Positions 44,776-57,300 of a stretch of 64,000 nt of DNA are shown piece after piece. The translations under genes and the position numbers were made by a program. Positions within the stretch are counted from its first letter, which is position 1. Every line of letters starts with the position of its first letter. The notes under the pieces were generated by a model that was not told where the DNA came from, searched no databases, and was given only the letters and a program-made list of their open reading frames with translations. The stretch comes from Heterostelium album PN500. Lineage: Eukaryota > Evosea > Eumycetozoa > Acytosteliales > Acytosteliaceae. Where the stretch lies: NCBI RefSeq assembly GCF_000004825.1, contig NW_008805069.1:248001-312000 (forward strand). The letters are read 5' to 3'.

Positions 44776-46441
44776 TTATCTTTTCGTTTCTTTTCTTTCC
44801 TCCTCAATATCTTCTTCATCTTCTTCATTACTATCACTGTAATCATCAAGTATAATACTATTACTATGTATTTGATTGAGTAAATATTGATATACATCCT
44901 CATCTCTATCATCTTGGTAAGCTTCTTTTAACGTTTTATAGTTTGTACGCAAAATGAATGAGTAACTGTGTTGTTTCATTGTTGTAACCAATTTCTTCAA
45001 TATATGAAGTAATCCATCCATATCTCTACGATGGCAATCATGATAGTTGATTTCGATTGATTTCAAAGTGTTTGAGTGTATTTCTATAAGTGGTTCCAAG
45101 AAATCTATATAACTGTAGTCAGGACAATTGTCCCAATCTTTGTTGATATCGATTTTGAATTGTTCAATACCATGACCATTGCCATTTGGTGTGTTTGTAA
45201 TTATCGATTTTAGAAATTCACTATAGTTGAAATCGTATCCATAGTATCCTGTTACATTGATTCTCTTTAGATTCGGCATTGCTGGAATGTATACGAAGTA
45301 TTCCATCATTTGAATGGCATCTTGATAGAAATCTATATCTACATCATCTAAGCACTCCTCCAACAGATACAACCTTTTAATATCGTCACTATTGCAAATT
45401 CTACTATCATACTCATCGGATTTGATATGAAACGTTTCCACTCTTGAGAATAACTGAGTGATACGATCGGTATTCCAACCATATCCAATCGACTTGATCG
45501 ATTCATAATCAAAGAACAATGGTGGTGATTTGATAAGTGAATAATCACTCTCCAAATTAAAAAAACCATTCAAATTGTAATAACTATTTGTAATCTTCTT
45601 TGATACCACTTTGAAGAACTGTTTGGAAACCAATGCATAATTTAAAACTGACTTGCTATCGATATGATATTCAACACCATAAACACTCTTTTCATTGTAA
45701 TGCTTTATAACTTCATCACTTTCATCGGCTTTCAATGAATATGAAACAATTCTTTCCAATATGACATCTGGTAGAATGCAAGCGGATTGTATGTTGGCAA
45801 TGGAACAAACGAAATCCAAACCACTGCTATCTACAATCTCCTTTTTAATATTATCCGATCCAATTGGATTGGTTTGCGTTGCAACTTCTTTGTTGTTCTT
45901 TAACAGTACTTTGTTGTAGAAATCCTTAGCATCATAGTCAACGAAATCTTCATGATCGAAAGCACAACATCCTTTATAGATTTTAATTCTTTTCTTTAAT
46001 TGATCACTTTTTAGTTTCTTTAATTAGTTTATTTAATAAATTAGTTTAGTATTCTCCACTAATTGTTTTAGAATTTAATATTTATATAATAATTACTCTT
46101 TTATCATTGATTATTCGATTGTATATATCTTGTAACATTGGTATATGATCTCCACAGTAAAAACGTGACATATTCTCTACCACATCTAATTCAGGATCAA
46201 AGAAGACATCGACAATGAACTTGATATAACCTTGAACATCGAAATAATGTATAAATTTATATCTATGATATTCAACAAAGAACCTTACACATTGTGATCT
46301 TAAACTACCATTTCTACTCTCCAAGCAATCGTAATAAAGATTATAGATTCTATTGAAGTTTATCAATGAATTTTGATCTTTGAAATCTATACCTTCTACA
46401 AGAATTGGGAATTCTTCATCTACCTCTTCTCCTGAACTCAT
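44776..46441 (-). CDS. F-box-like/leucine-rich family protein, copy X, tail joined to a SAP-gene tract
   Basis: Exon 1 is 46097-46441 and exon 2 is 44776-46017. The intron is 79 nt and the product has 528 residues. Starts MSSGEEVDEEFPILVEGIDF. Exon 2 reads KLKSDQLKKRIKIYKGCCAF, F-box-like ILPDVILERIVSYSL and NYALVSKQFFKVVSKK, PPLFFDYESIKSIGYGWNTD, IPAMPNLKRINVTGYYGYD and TPNGNGHGIEQFKIDINKDW. The last residues, EEDEEDIEEERKETKR, are not family-like: they are read through the acidic and basic tract of the adjacent SAP-gene remnant in another frame. So the natural tail was replaced by recombination. The rest is intact. Confidence 0.78.
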
Positions 46442-47596
46442 TCTTGAGAGAATAGTAACTAAATTTTAATCATTAATTTATTTGAACTTTTAATCCTTAA
46501 TATCCAAAAAAAAAATTAAGATATTTAAAATCAATTGATTATCTAGTCCTTTTTTAATGTAATAGGAATTCAAATTATCAGAAAGACTAAAAAGGAATTA
46601 ATTAATTTTAATCATAATTAGAAGGTGAAATATAAATTTGCAAAAAAAATCTCTATTCTGGAAATTCAAAAAGAGCGGGAGAAGGCGCCTTCTTCTGATT
46701 AAATTTATAAATGATATCCATAAGCTTATTATCCAATAAAAATCATCTCTTTAAACATAGGTATAGAAAGACAAAAGAGAAATTCTAAAAATTTGACTAA
46801 GGAACTCTTAATAGTAATTTATGTATAATACAACAATACAAACAAATCATACATTGTGATAGCAAGAATATCATTCATGTTGGTCGGTTTCAGAATACCA
46901 AAATTTTGTAGAAACAATCGATACCTCCTAACTCTTAGTGAAACATTTAAAAGGCATACTTAAGTCCTTTTTCTTCTTTTTCCACTTTGATCGTTCCAAG
47001 TTATTTTCTTTTAAATATTCATTTATTTATTTATTTATTTTTTAAAAATAGAGACAGGCAAATAACAATAATTATGACCACCCACATAATCAACACATCG
47101 ACACACAAAAAAAACCAAGATAATTTAAAAAAAGCTCGGTTAAAATTTACCAGCGATACAATTATGCCGTCAGCTTTTAATAAAATCTATTCATTGCATT
47201 CATCTGCAAATGAATTTCAGTTCCCACCAAATTTATTTTTGTTTTTTGGTTTTGGAGCTTTCTTTGTGAAAAAAAACCCCGATTCTTGATGGGCATTCTC
47301 ACACAAACATGATTTGCAGCACAAATTAAAAAAAAACGACAAAATATTTGTGGGGAAAATTCTCTTTCAATGTTATTAATTTTATTTTATTAAATATTTT
47401 TAATTTTTTTATCACAACAACAACTATTTAAATACTGTTTTTTTATGATGATCATTAGTAAATATTTATAGTTAACTATTCTATTCACACCACATAATCT
47501 AAATATTATATAAATTTTATAATATATTATATTTACCATTGTTTTTATTATCAATTAATTAATTTAAATTAATAAACTAATTACAAAACAACACTA
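46442..47596. other. Intergenic region between divergent genes
   Basis: 1.15 kb of mostly A/T-rich DNA, expected to hold the promoters of the minus-strand array and the plus-strand transporter. It contains a perfect 14-base palindrome, AGAAGGCGCCTTCT, near 46680-46693. The weak plus-strand open frame at 46987-47289 has no coding features I trust. Confidence 0.5.
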
Positions 47597-49346
47597 ATGA
47601 CTTTTGAATCAAAAGATCTTGAAAATAGTCATTCAAGAGAGATGGATACTAAAAAGGATACTAACATAAATATAAAGAGTTCACCGAAATCTACAAAGTT
47701 GGTTCGAACTGTTTATATCTCATCTGCATTGGCTGCACTTGGTGGTGTAAGTAGTTATAACATAACAAACTAATAACTAATAACTAATTAACTAATTAAC
47801 TAATAACTAACCAATAACTTTTAAACTTTTTTTTTTTCATTCATTTTAAATAAATATTAGTTTGTTTGTGGATATGACTCTGGTGCTGTCACTGGTATTA
47901 TGGTTATGGTACCGTTTATCAATTCCTATTCAGAGTTGGCCGATGAGAATACCTATGTCTACTACTCTGGTCTGTGTTTTGCGTTGATGTTGATGACTGC
48001 CGCGATCGGTGCTTTCGTTTCCGGTCCGATCTGTGATAAGATCGGTCGTAAGTGGAGTATTGTCATGGGTGCCTATATCTTTGCTCTCGGTATTCTCTTT
48101 GAGATCATCGGACAGAAGTTTGGACTGTTGCTAGCGGGTCGTCTGGTTGCCGGTTTCGGTAACGGTTTGATAACGAACGCCGTGCCACTCTATCACTCTG
48201 AGATTGCGCCACCCGATATCCGTGGACGTCTTGTCACGCTCTTCACTGTGATGGCGTCGTTCGGTACCGTCTGTGGCTACTTTATCACCTTTGGAACTTC
48301 CTACCTAACCAGCCAATGGGCATGGCGTGCACCATGGATCGTCCAGCTGGTGATTGCCGTCTTCCTCGGCTCGTTTGTCATTCAGTTGCCATACTCACCG
48401 CGTTGGCTCTTTGACATCGGTCAGGAGCGTGAGTCACTCGAAGTGCTTGCCAAACTGCGTGAACTGCCAACCGACGATCCAGCCGTTGTCGCCGAGTACG
48501 TCGAGATCAAAGAACAGATCTCCGCTGAGAAATCGCTCGGTAATCGTACCTACATCGAGCTGTTCTACCGTAAGAACTTGAAGGCGACACTGATCGCCTT
48601 CTTCATTGGTATTGCCACTTCGTTCACCGGTATCAATGCCATCCTCTACTATGGACCATCGATCTTTATGGATGCCGGTCTCAGCGATGTATCCACCTCG
48701 ATCGCAGCATCTGGTGGTACCGCCATCGTCTCGTTTGGCGCAACCATCGTTTCATTCTACCTGATCGATATCTGGGGTCGTAAGAAGCTCTTCATCTTGG
48801 GTGCCATTCTCATGGGTATTGCCATGTTCATCGTTGGTGCAATGTTCCAGGGTTACTCTTACTTTGATGCCGACGGTTATGTCATCATGGACAATGTTGG
48901 TGCAAGAACCGTCATCATCATTTGTATCTACGTTTTCATGGGATCTTTCAACTTGACTTGGGGTGTTGCATCTTATGTATATCCGTAAGTAGTATTAATA
49001 TTTACATTTGCAACATATATTAACTTATTGTTTTTTCTCAAAGAGCTGAAATCTTTAACATGAGAAATCGTGCAAAAGGACTTGGTTTAACCTATGGTCT
49101 TAATTGGGCATTCTCTATTCTTGTTACCTATTGTATGCCATTGTTTATGGCTTCAACGTAAGTTATTTAATTAGATGTTTAAGATGACCGATTGATTATA
49201 TTTATTTAATATTTTTTTGTTTGTTTAGTTTGTCCGGAGTATATTTCTTCTTTGGTTCATGTTGTATTGCCATCACCATTGTTGTCTTTTTCATTCCAGA
49301 GACACGTAATATTACATTGGAAGCTATGGAGCAAGTCTTCCAATAG
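47597..49346 (+). CDS. Sugar-porter family (MFS) transporter, four exons
   Basis: Exons 47597-47746, 47861-48984, 49044-49157 and 49229-49346, all with GT-AG introns, giving 501 residues, the usual size. Twelve hydrophobic segments are expected. Signatures: GYDSGAVTGIM in helix 1, DKIGRKWS between helices 2 and 3, GRLVAGFGNGL, PRWL after helix 6, GINAILYYGPSIF in helix 7, DIWGRKKLF, YPAEIFNMRNRAKG after helix 10 and the PETRNITLE motif near the C-terminus. These define the sugar-porter family, which moves hexoses or related polyols across the plasma membrane or a vesicle membrane. The exact substrate cannot be told. The coding sequence is clearly richer in G+C than the neighbouring F-box-like genes, suggesting high expression. 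Confidence 0.9.
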
Positions 49347-50427
49347 GTAAGCTGTTAGAGAGAAGTAACCGTTGTTTCAACACTTTATTTCCTCTTTCAT
49401 ATTTTTTTCTCTCTCTATCAAACTCACTTTTGGATATTCAATTCCAATGGAGTATTTTTTCGATATCGATTATAATCATTTTTAATAATAATATAAACCA
49501 AATTTTTATTGGCACAAGGGGTGCAAAGAAATCAATTTTGTCTTTACAAGATCGAATTGGTTTTGGAGCTGAGATTATACCCTCATACCGGAAACAAGAC
49601 AATGCTTGCGTCGGAATAGTGTCAATCTACTGTGGTTGGTGGATGTTTGTTTGTTGTCAGAGTGATCATCATTTAAATGACTCGACAAGACATAACACAT
49701 CGACCCAGTTGTAATTTGGTCTTCTTCTTGTTCTTTTCTTTTTTTTTTTGTTTGTTTGTTCTTTCTTCCTTTAAACCATCCAAAAAAGAAACTTTACTAT
49801 AAATCCATTACACTTTCTATATTTTTTTTTTTTTTTATTTAATATTTGGTTTTATTACCTTCATTCCAACAATTTTTTTTTATATAACAAACAACGATGA
49901 TGATGATGTATCGAATGGAATAAGAATAGTATTTAAATATGTATGATTTTTTTTTTATCAGTGGATTGAATTTATAAAGGTGGATTGAATTTAAATGGAA
50001 AATTGAACTATTATTATAATTTTTTGTGAAAAAAAGAAAAAAGAAAAAGAGATATCAAATTACTTATATTTCGAAACATGTATATTTAAGAAGAGGTGGA
50101 ATCTCAGTTGCACAAAATCAGTTTTTGATCACATTTATTTGATTATTTTATTTGAATCTACTTAATCTTCTTCATTTTATTTTTTATTTATTTTTATTCT
50201 TTAGGTTTCTCCTTCTATCAAAAAGGTGTTTTTCAACACCACCCATATCCTAAGAACTTCATATCTTTTATTTTCCTATGACCAATCAAGATTAAAAGAA
50301 TAAAATATTTTCTTTTAATTTGTCACGTTGTAAAAAAACAAAAATCATTTATAAATATAATAATAAGAACTAAAAAGCAATAAAAGTATGTCAAGAATTA
50401 CAAGATTTATTTATATGTTGAATACAA
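49347..50427. other. Intergenic region between convergent genes
   Basis: A/T-rich DNA with poly-T runs. A block at about 49505-49715 has a more balanced base composition and an open plus frame (49430-49714), but that frame shows no domain and is likely 3' UTR. Confidence 0.45.
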
Positions 50428-50914
50428 TTATTTAGTGGCGTATTTGGCCTTCAATGAGTCAACGAGGGCGATGTACTTGGTCATGGCATCATCCTTTGAG
50501 GTTCCCTTCAAAGCAGTCCAGGCCTTCCACTTGGCACTGGCTTCGAGTTGGACAGCCCATGGTTGAGCTAATGTAGTTGTTATTAATTGTTCATTGAATG
50601 TTAATACATGCAAATCTCTGCTAGTCGATAACACGTCTATCTCCTCCTAATAATAATAACTTACCAGTGGTATTGTCACCTTCCTTGGCTTGCTTGAAGA
50701 GACCGTACAATTCCAACAATTCTTCGTTGGTTGGCTTTTCAGTCAAGACAGTCTTGACTTCGGCGGCAGCAGCTTCGAAACGTTCCTATTAATGTGTAAT
50801 GAAAACAATACAATATAAATCATATTAATAAAAACTTATTTCTTTTTCCTAAAACAATTTGTTTTGATGTTTTTTCGTTTCATTTTCCTCTTTAAAACTT
50901 ACTGAGAGAGACAT
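50428..50914 (-). CDS. Acyl-CoA-binding protein, three exons
   Basis: Exons 50903-50914 (only MSLS), 50665-50785 and 50428-50567 encode a protein of about 90 residues, matching the 86-90 residues typical of ACBP. It binds medium- and long-chain acyl-CoA in the cytosol and supplies them for lipid synthesis and transport. Sequence: ERFEAAAAEVKTVLTEKPTN, LLELYGLFKQAKEGDNTTAQ, KWKAWTALKGTSKDDAMTKY, then ALVDSLKAKYATK. The YGLFKQA helix and the KWKAW...G.S..DA...Y signature of the acyl-CoA pocket are present. The 12-base first exon is unusual and easily missed. Confidence 0.92.
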
Positions 50915-51179
50915 ATTTTATAGTATTTGTTTAAGTTTGTTGGGTAATGATTTTTAGTAAAATATAGATTAACTTTTTATTCAAATTCACCTCAAAAAAA
51001 AAGTCAAAATGTAAAAAAAAATAAAATAAAAAAAATAAAAATTGAAAAATTATTGAAAGAATTAAAAAAATATCTGTTTTTTTTTTTTTTCAAATGAAAA
51101 TTATGACTGTCACATTATATATGACTTTTTTTGGATGTGATATTTGTTTGTTTGGAAATTTCATTAAAAAATTAATTAA

Positions 51180-51210
<31 letters not shown>

Positions 51211-51341
51211 ATATTTTTTTAATTTAAATAATTTTTATAAATTTATTATTTATTATTAGTTTTTAAGTTTCAATTTTTTTCTTTCTGCGGATAACTATAG
51301 TTGTGTCATTACAAAGTTAGTATAAATACAATAAAAATATA
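50915..51341. other. Intergenic region with an AAAT microsatellite
   Basis: Upstream of the ACBP gene. A/T-rich with homopolymer runs; an AAAT repeat of about nine units lies at 51177-51213. Expected to hold the ACBP promoter. Confidence 0.6.
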
Positions 51342-52330
51342 TCAGGTGAAAGGTGAGAATGTTTGTTGTTTAACTTTCTTTATACATACAATTTGTTTAA
51401 CTCTTTCTAATGAATGATGGTTACTTCCAACACAACTATCTACAGTATATGGGCTCGATATCTTAATTTCATCCAAAACAACAATGGTTTTTCCTTGCCA
51501 TGAACATGGTAAACTAGTATATATTGATATTTGTTTAATGGTGGTGTTAGGTTTAGTTATTATTGTTATTGCTTATGTTTGTATTGTTTGTTTACGAAAA
51601 AGCAATCGCAACACATACGTTTTTGATAATGAATAAAAAATTTCTTGTGCTTCTTGGGTGACACCGACACCGATCTTTGATGCTTGGATCTGTGCTTGAT
51701 ATAATGCTTTGTCACATCGCTTCTGAATTGATTGTAAGTTGATTGCTGGCAGTGTTGTCATTTCACAGATCGATTGTGTGGTGGTGCTTGGTGTCGATGA
51801 ATCCTCTGGTGATCCAATCACCGATACCTCTGTAATGGTTGATTCCAAAATCACTCTAACAATATGTTTTCTTGACATTGGTAGTGATCCATCTTCACTC
51901 ACTTTAATATTAAACAAAAATATATATCGGTTAATAACAATATTAAATTAATTAATCATTATCATAACATAATAGTTATAATAATAATGTTTTAGAAAGT
52001 TTTATGTATGTTCAATCAACATTCATTATATAATGAATTATAAATTTAGATCTCTTCTTTCTCTCCTCTATCTATGCTTGCTTCTCTCTCATCTCCCTCT
52101 ATCTCTATCCTCTTGCTCTTGCTCTTTCTCTCCACTCCTTTGCTTAAATTACAGTATAATAATAATGGTGATGATAGTTGTAATAGTAATAGTAACCTAC
52201 ATAATGTAATACAAGTTGTTGTTGGATCATAACTGAAGATTTCTCCTTCGAATTGCTCAGCCAATGTATTCTTGATGCGAACTCTCAAACCAATCATCCA
52301 TGTGAATTTATCATTTGAATTGTTATCCAT
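51342..52330 (-). CDS. LSM12 homologue, three exons
   Basis: Exons 52201-52330, 51619-51901 and 51342-51513 encode 194 residues, almost the length of animal LSM12. The N-terminal Lsm-like fold is seen in WMIGLRVRIKNTLAEQFEGE and IFSYDPTTTCITL. The C-terminal anticodon-binding-like (AD) domain has LQSIQKRCDKALYQAQIQAS, IGVGVTQEAQEIFYSLSKTL, CSWQGKTIVVLDEIKISSPY and HHSLERVKQIV, matching human LSM12 in the same order. LSM12 proteins associate with ataxin-2-type RNA complexes and translation control. Intron 1 is long (about 300 nt) and strongly purine-rich on the coding strand. The second donor lies inside the codon after KT of the AD domain, so reading the genomic frame alone would give a false end LLFRKQTIQT. 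Confidence 0.82.
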
Positions 52331-54300
52331 TTTTTACACTTTTCGGTTCTTCTTCCTTCTTCTTCTTCTACTTCTTCTTTCTCTTTACACAGTACTATAT
52401 ATACTATATACTATTACAGATTCTTTTGTACTTCCTACACTAACACGGTAACTATAGTATCTTTACTTCCTCTACTTAACTGTACAGTACTACTACTATT
52501 ATAGTTATTCTATTCTATTTATATATTATTATTATTTTACACAACGACTACTCGAATAGTTGATTAATAGATTATATTCTATAATATGATCAAGTTCAAT
52601 CGATAATCTACTCTTTTAAACAACTTCTATCTAAATATGAATTAATTTTTGGCGAAACCAAATAATTTTGACAAAAAATTAAAAAATTAAAAGAAGTTGA
52701 AGATCTAGAATAGAATGACCGATATTAAATGATGAAATAATTATTATTATTATTGATAACTATTTTAACTTATAAATATCTAAATATATATTGCTGATTC
52801 GAATGATGGATGATGGATGAATATATATTTTTAACAATATTTATTTTTACTGTTTTTATTGTTTTTTTTTATTTTTTAAATTAATCAAATGATTTTACTT
52901 CCGATCAAGCTGCTTTGATTTGATTTGCTCTGTTGTTTGAAGGTAGTGGAGATGGTGATGATATGAACAACAACCTTTTTAATTAAATCTTAAAAAAAAA
53001 CAATTTTTAATATTAAAATTTTTATTAATTTTTCATTTTTTCCAAAAAAAAAAAACAAAAACAAATTATCAACGTTACTACCTATTGACTTCAGGTAACT
53101 TCATAAAAAACTTGTGACTTGGCAATAAAACTATTTAATTCAATTTTCATATTCTTTTAAAAAAAAAAAAAAAAAAAGTTTGGTTTTTAAAGAAAAATAC
53201 TTAAAACTAATAATAATAATAAAACAGAATAGATATATAATTTCTTCCTTTTTCCTTTTTGTATTTTAGAAAATAAATAAAAATAAAATCTTTTATATAT
53301 TTATATTAATTAATGTATGTATTGAGAAGAATCAAATTCTTTCATTATTTTCTATTTTCTATTTTAAAAAGTTTAAAAATATTACTTTATATATTTCCTT
53401 TCCTTTCCTTTGAGATTACCATAACATTACATAACATGACAATCAACAAATATTGCAATATCAGCAGATAGGATAGTTAGTAGATTCTCAATTAGAATTC
53501 TAGTAGTAATGAATCAAATAAACATCTATATTTCTGACAATCTGTAGAAATGATGGATGTATGAATGAATGTCGATGCAAATTGAACTTACTAGTTAGTA
53601 GTTTTGTTTAATTTTGTTATTATTTTTATAAATAATATACGTTTTTGTTTTCTATTGTTGTTTGTGTGACACGATAAACACAACAATTATAAATAAATAA
53701 TATCCCAAGAGAAATGTGTTGTTGTTGTTGGTGGTAGTGGTGATGTGTAGGGGTGGTGTTATATTTATAAAAAACAAATAAAACAAAAAAAAAAGATACT
53801 TTTGCAACAACACACAAAGTAAATACATTAAAACAAAAAAAAAAAAAAAACAATAAATAAAATTTAGTTAAAACGATTGTTTTTTGTTGTTGGGTAGAGA
53901 GTTGTGGCTAGAGAGATAGAGCAGTGTCATTATATTGTAATTTCAAACAATCTAATAGTTATTTTTTTGATATCAAAAAATAAATATTTATATTGTCAAA
54001 AGCATAAACATAACCATTTTTTGTATTGTTTGCAAACATTTTCCTTACTATTACTACACTACTTAACCTACCAACACAATTGTTCAAATTAACATTATCA
54101 AAACCAAACTTTTAGTTTAATTTAATTAGTTTTTTATTTTTTATATATATATATATATATTACAAATATTAACTATAATATTAGTTTAATAGTATAGATA
54201 GATAGATATATATACAGGCTGTACTTTTTGTTAAATTATATATAGATATAGGTCTTTCACGCGTGTGTTGGACAGTTTATAGAATTGATATATAGTTAGA
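52331..54300. other. Long intergenic region between divergent genes
   Basis: 2 kb of very A/T-rich DNA with poly-A/T runs, upstream of both LSM12 and SEC16. A TATATATA run at 54143-54160 and an A/T-rich stretch about 100 bases before the SEC16 start could belong to its promoter. Short frames at 53626-53853 and 53904-54092 have no coding features I trust. Confidence 0.5.
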
Positions 54301-57300
54301 ATGGATAATGGCTTCGAAGTACAGTTTGACGGTGACAATGGTGAGAGTTTTTTCGATTCATTCTCAACCCCACCACAAGAACCTCTAGCTCCAGCAGAAA
54401 ATGCACCGACACCACCAACACCACCACAAGAACAAGCACAACAACCAACACAAGATTCACAACATGAAGTAACAACAACATCACCACAAGAACCACCACA
54501 GGAACCAACACAAGAACCACCACAAGATCTTTCAGTACCAACAGAAGAACCTCCACAACAACAACAACAACAACAGAATGAACAACAACTTGTTGAAGAT
54601 TTACAACAACAAATTGAAAATTTGACAATTGAACAGGTAGAATCTTCACCACCACCAGTTCAAGAAACTACACAATCATCTCAAGTTGATGTGGAACAAG
54701 TTCAACAACAACAAGAACAACACCAACAAGAACAGCAACAACATGAACAGAATGAACAAACCGAAATACATACAGAGTCACAAGTTCAACAACAACAACA
54801 GGAGAGCGAAAAGAATGTTGAACAACCAGAACAACAACAACAAAATGAGATTGATAATAGTATTATTGATTCAATGACTGTTACCAGTGCCAATAGTAGC
54901 CAACTTGATAATTCCGATGTTTCAAATGCAACAAGTGAATCATTTACCTCGATATCAAATTCAGTGTTGTCCGAGGACATTCCATTGGTTGGCGACAGTG
55001 GATCAAAAGACAGTGTTACATTTTTACAAGAAACAAACTCTGTTTCGTCGAATTTCGAGCAAGATAGCATCGATTCCTCGCAAAACTCCATTCCTTTCAG
55101 TGATACCACCGAGCAGTTTTCAACACCGTCCTCCACACTTCCACCAGCAACTGGCGACTTCTTCCAACAGCAGCAACAACAACAACCATTAGCAACAGAA
55201 ACAACTTCACAATCGAGTGAAAAAGATTGTTCTTCGTTCTTTGGTGACAGTGCAAGTGGAAACGATGATTTCTCTTCATTCTTTACTAAGCCAGCCAGTC
55301 CAACTATCGCTGCTGCTACCACCACAACTATTACTAGCGAGCCACCTGCTGTCGTTTCTCAACAGCAGTCAGTTGTCGCACCAGCAGTAGTTGCCTCTCA
55401 GCCACCTGCTCCTGTTCAGCAACAACAACAGCCTGCACAACCAGAGAAAGAACTTTCTTCATTCTTTGGCGGTGACAGCGGAGTTGGCGGTGGTGGAAAC
55501 AACTTCTTTGGTGGCGGTGGTGGTGGAAATGATGATTTTGGATCGTCGTTCTTTGATACACTCATCATTCAACAAGAGGAGGAACAACGTAGAAAGGAGC
55601 AACAAGAACTACAAAGAAAGCAAGAGGAAGAACAAAGAAGAATACAAGAGGAGCAACATAAACTATATTTATTGGAGCAACAAAAGCAACAACAACAGGC
55701 AGCTCAACAACAACAGTGGAATGGTGGTTATAATAATAATCAATATGGTCAACAGCAACAACAATATAGTGGACAACAACAACAGTGGAATGGCTATAAT
55801 AACCAATATCAGCAACAACCACAACCACAACAAAATCAATGGGGACAGCCACAACAACCACAACAGCAATATCCACAGGCCAGTTTCTTTGATCAATTCT
55901 CTCAACAACAACAACAACCATCAGCTCAACAACAACAGTGGAGTGCCTATAATAACCAATATCAGCAACAACAACCACCACAACCAGTTCCTACTAATCA
56001 ATATCAACCTCAACCACCAGCTGTCAATCAATATCAGCCATCCGTTCCAGTTGCTACTAATCAATACCAACCACTACAACCACAACCACTGGCACAACCA
56101 CCAATTGCCACCAATCAATATCAACCAGCATCACCTGTTTCACACAATATATCACCACCAACCACTCAACAACAGCCACATCAACATCAACGACAGTTCA
56201 GTGCTTCCACTCCACAGAGATCGTCAGAGCAAGTACCATATTATCAACCATCGTCACCATCGACCCATACATTCAATGCTCAGCCACCAACACACCCACA
56301 AGTTCAGCATCTAAGTGGTACTACCTCACCATCTCATTCACCATCGTCATCGTACACTCAATCGTCGATGCCAATGCCAATGCCAACACCACTCCAACAA
56401 CAACAACAACAACCACCAGCTGCTCACCAATATCAAGTTCCATCTCCTTCCTCTTCATTCAGTCACTCTTCCTATGGTAACAACAGCGTCACTAACAACA
56501 GCAACACCGCCACCAACCATAGCAATCCAGGATCGGTCACTTCTGCAGCCTCACTTAGTCAGTCCGCCAGTGGATTGCCATCGTATCAACCTACACACGC
56601 CAGAACCAACTCCAATGAGTTCAGTGCCATGTTGAAGCAACAAGTTGGATACACACCATCTTCGCCATTGCAAAGCCAAATGCAGGTCGCCACACCACAG
56701 CAACCACCTCTGCCAGTGAATCCAAATAGTGTTCCACCCTCGCCATCTTCCTACACACCTTCACTTCCAATGGCAATCCCATCATCCAATCCAGGTTCTC
56801 TCAATGCCAGTATTCCACCACCAGCCAATCTCAGTGGATCATACTCACAGTCACCTTCTCAATATCCAATGGCATCAATGCAACCACAACAAAACTACTA
56901 TCAACAACAACAACCATCACAACCATCCATGCCAATTCAATATAATCAACAACAACAACAGTATCAACAATCCAATCAATATTATCAACAACAAGGATAT
57001 CAACAAGGTTGGGGTGCAACACCAGCTGTTGCCAAGACTGATACACCTCTCTTCACACGTCCACATCCAGTGTTCACCTTTGGATTCGGAGGTAAGGTTG
57101 CCATGTTGCGTCCAACTCCACAGGTTAGATCGACCTCGATCCAAACCATCAATGTAAAGAACCTGGTTGGACAATCGCAACTCTATCACAATGTATCTAC
57201 TTTCCAGGTCCACTGACCAACAGCACCTCAAAGGACACTGTCAATAAGTGGATTCAAGAGAGAATAGCAGATATCGGAAGTGGTCGAATGGATACCCTTT

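Noticed and set aside
46987-47289. 100-residue plus-strand protein before the transporter
   Set aside because: Low-complexity, no domain, no conservation clue, and located in the expected promoter region.
49430-49714. Small protein downstream of the transporter
   Set aside because: Starts within the likely 3' UTR, mixed hydrophobic and random composition, no introns or motifs. Kept only as a compositional oddity.
53904-54092. 62-residue protein upstream of SEC16
   Set aside because: Hydrophobic composition expected from A/T-rich DNA; no other support.
57080-57210. Intron of about 120 nt in SEC16 from GGTAAGG to TTTCCAG
   Set aside because: Splice sites and phase fit, but it would delete the conserved VAMLRP to STF part of the central domain found in Sec16 homologues.
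54786-57231. Minus-strand frames across SEC16 rich in Val, Leu or Cys
   Set aside because: Antisense readings of CAA/CCA repeats; the plus frame carries the conserved domain.
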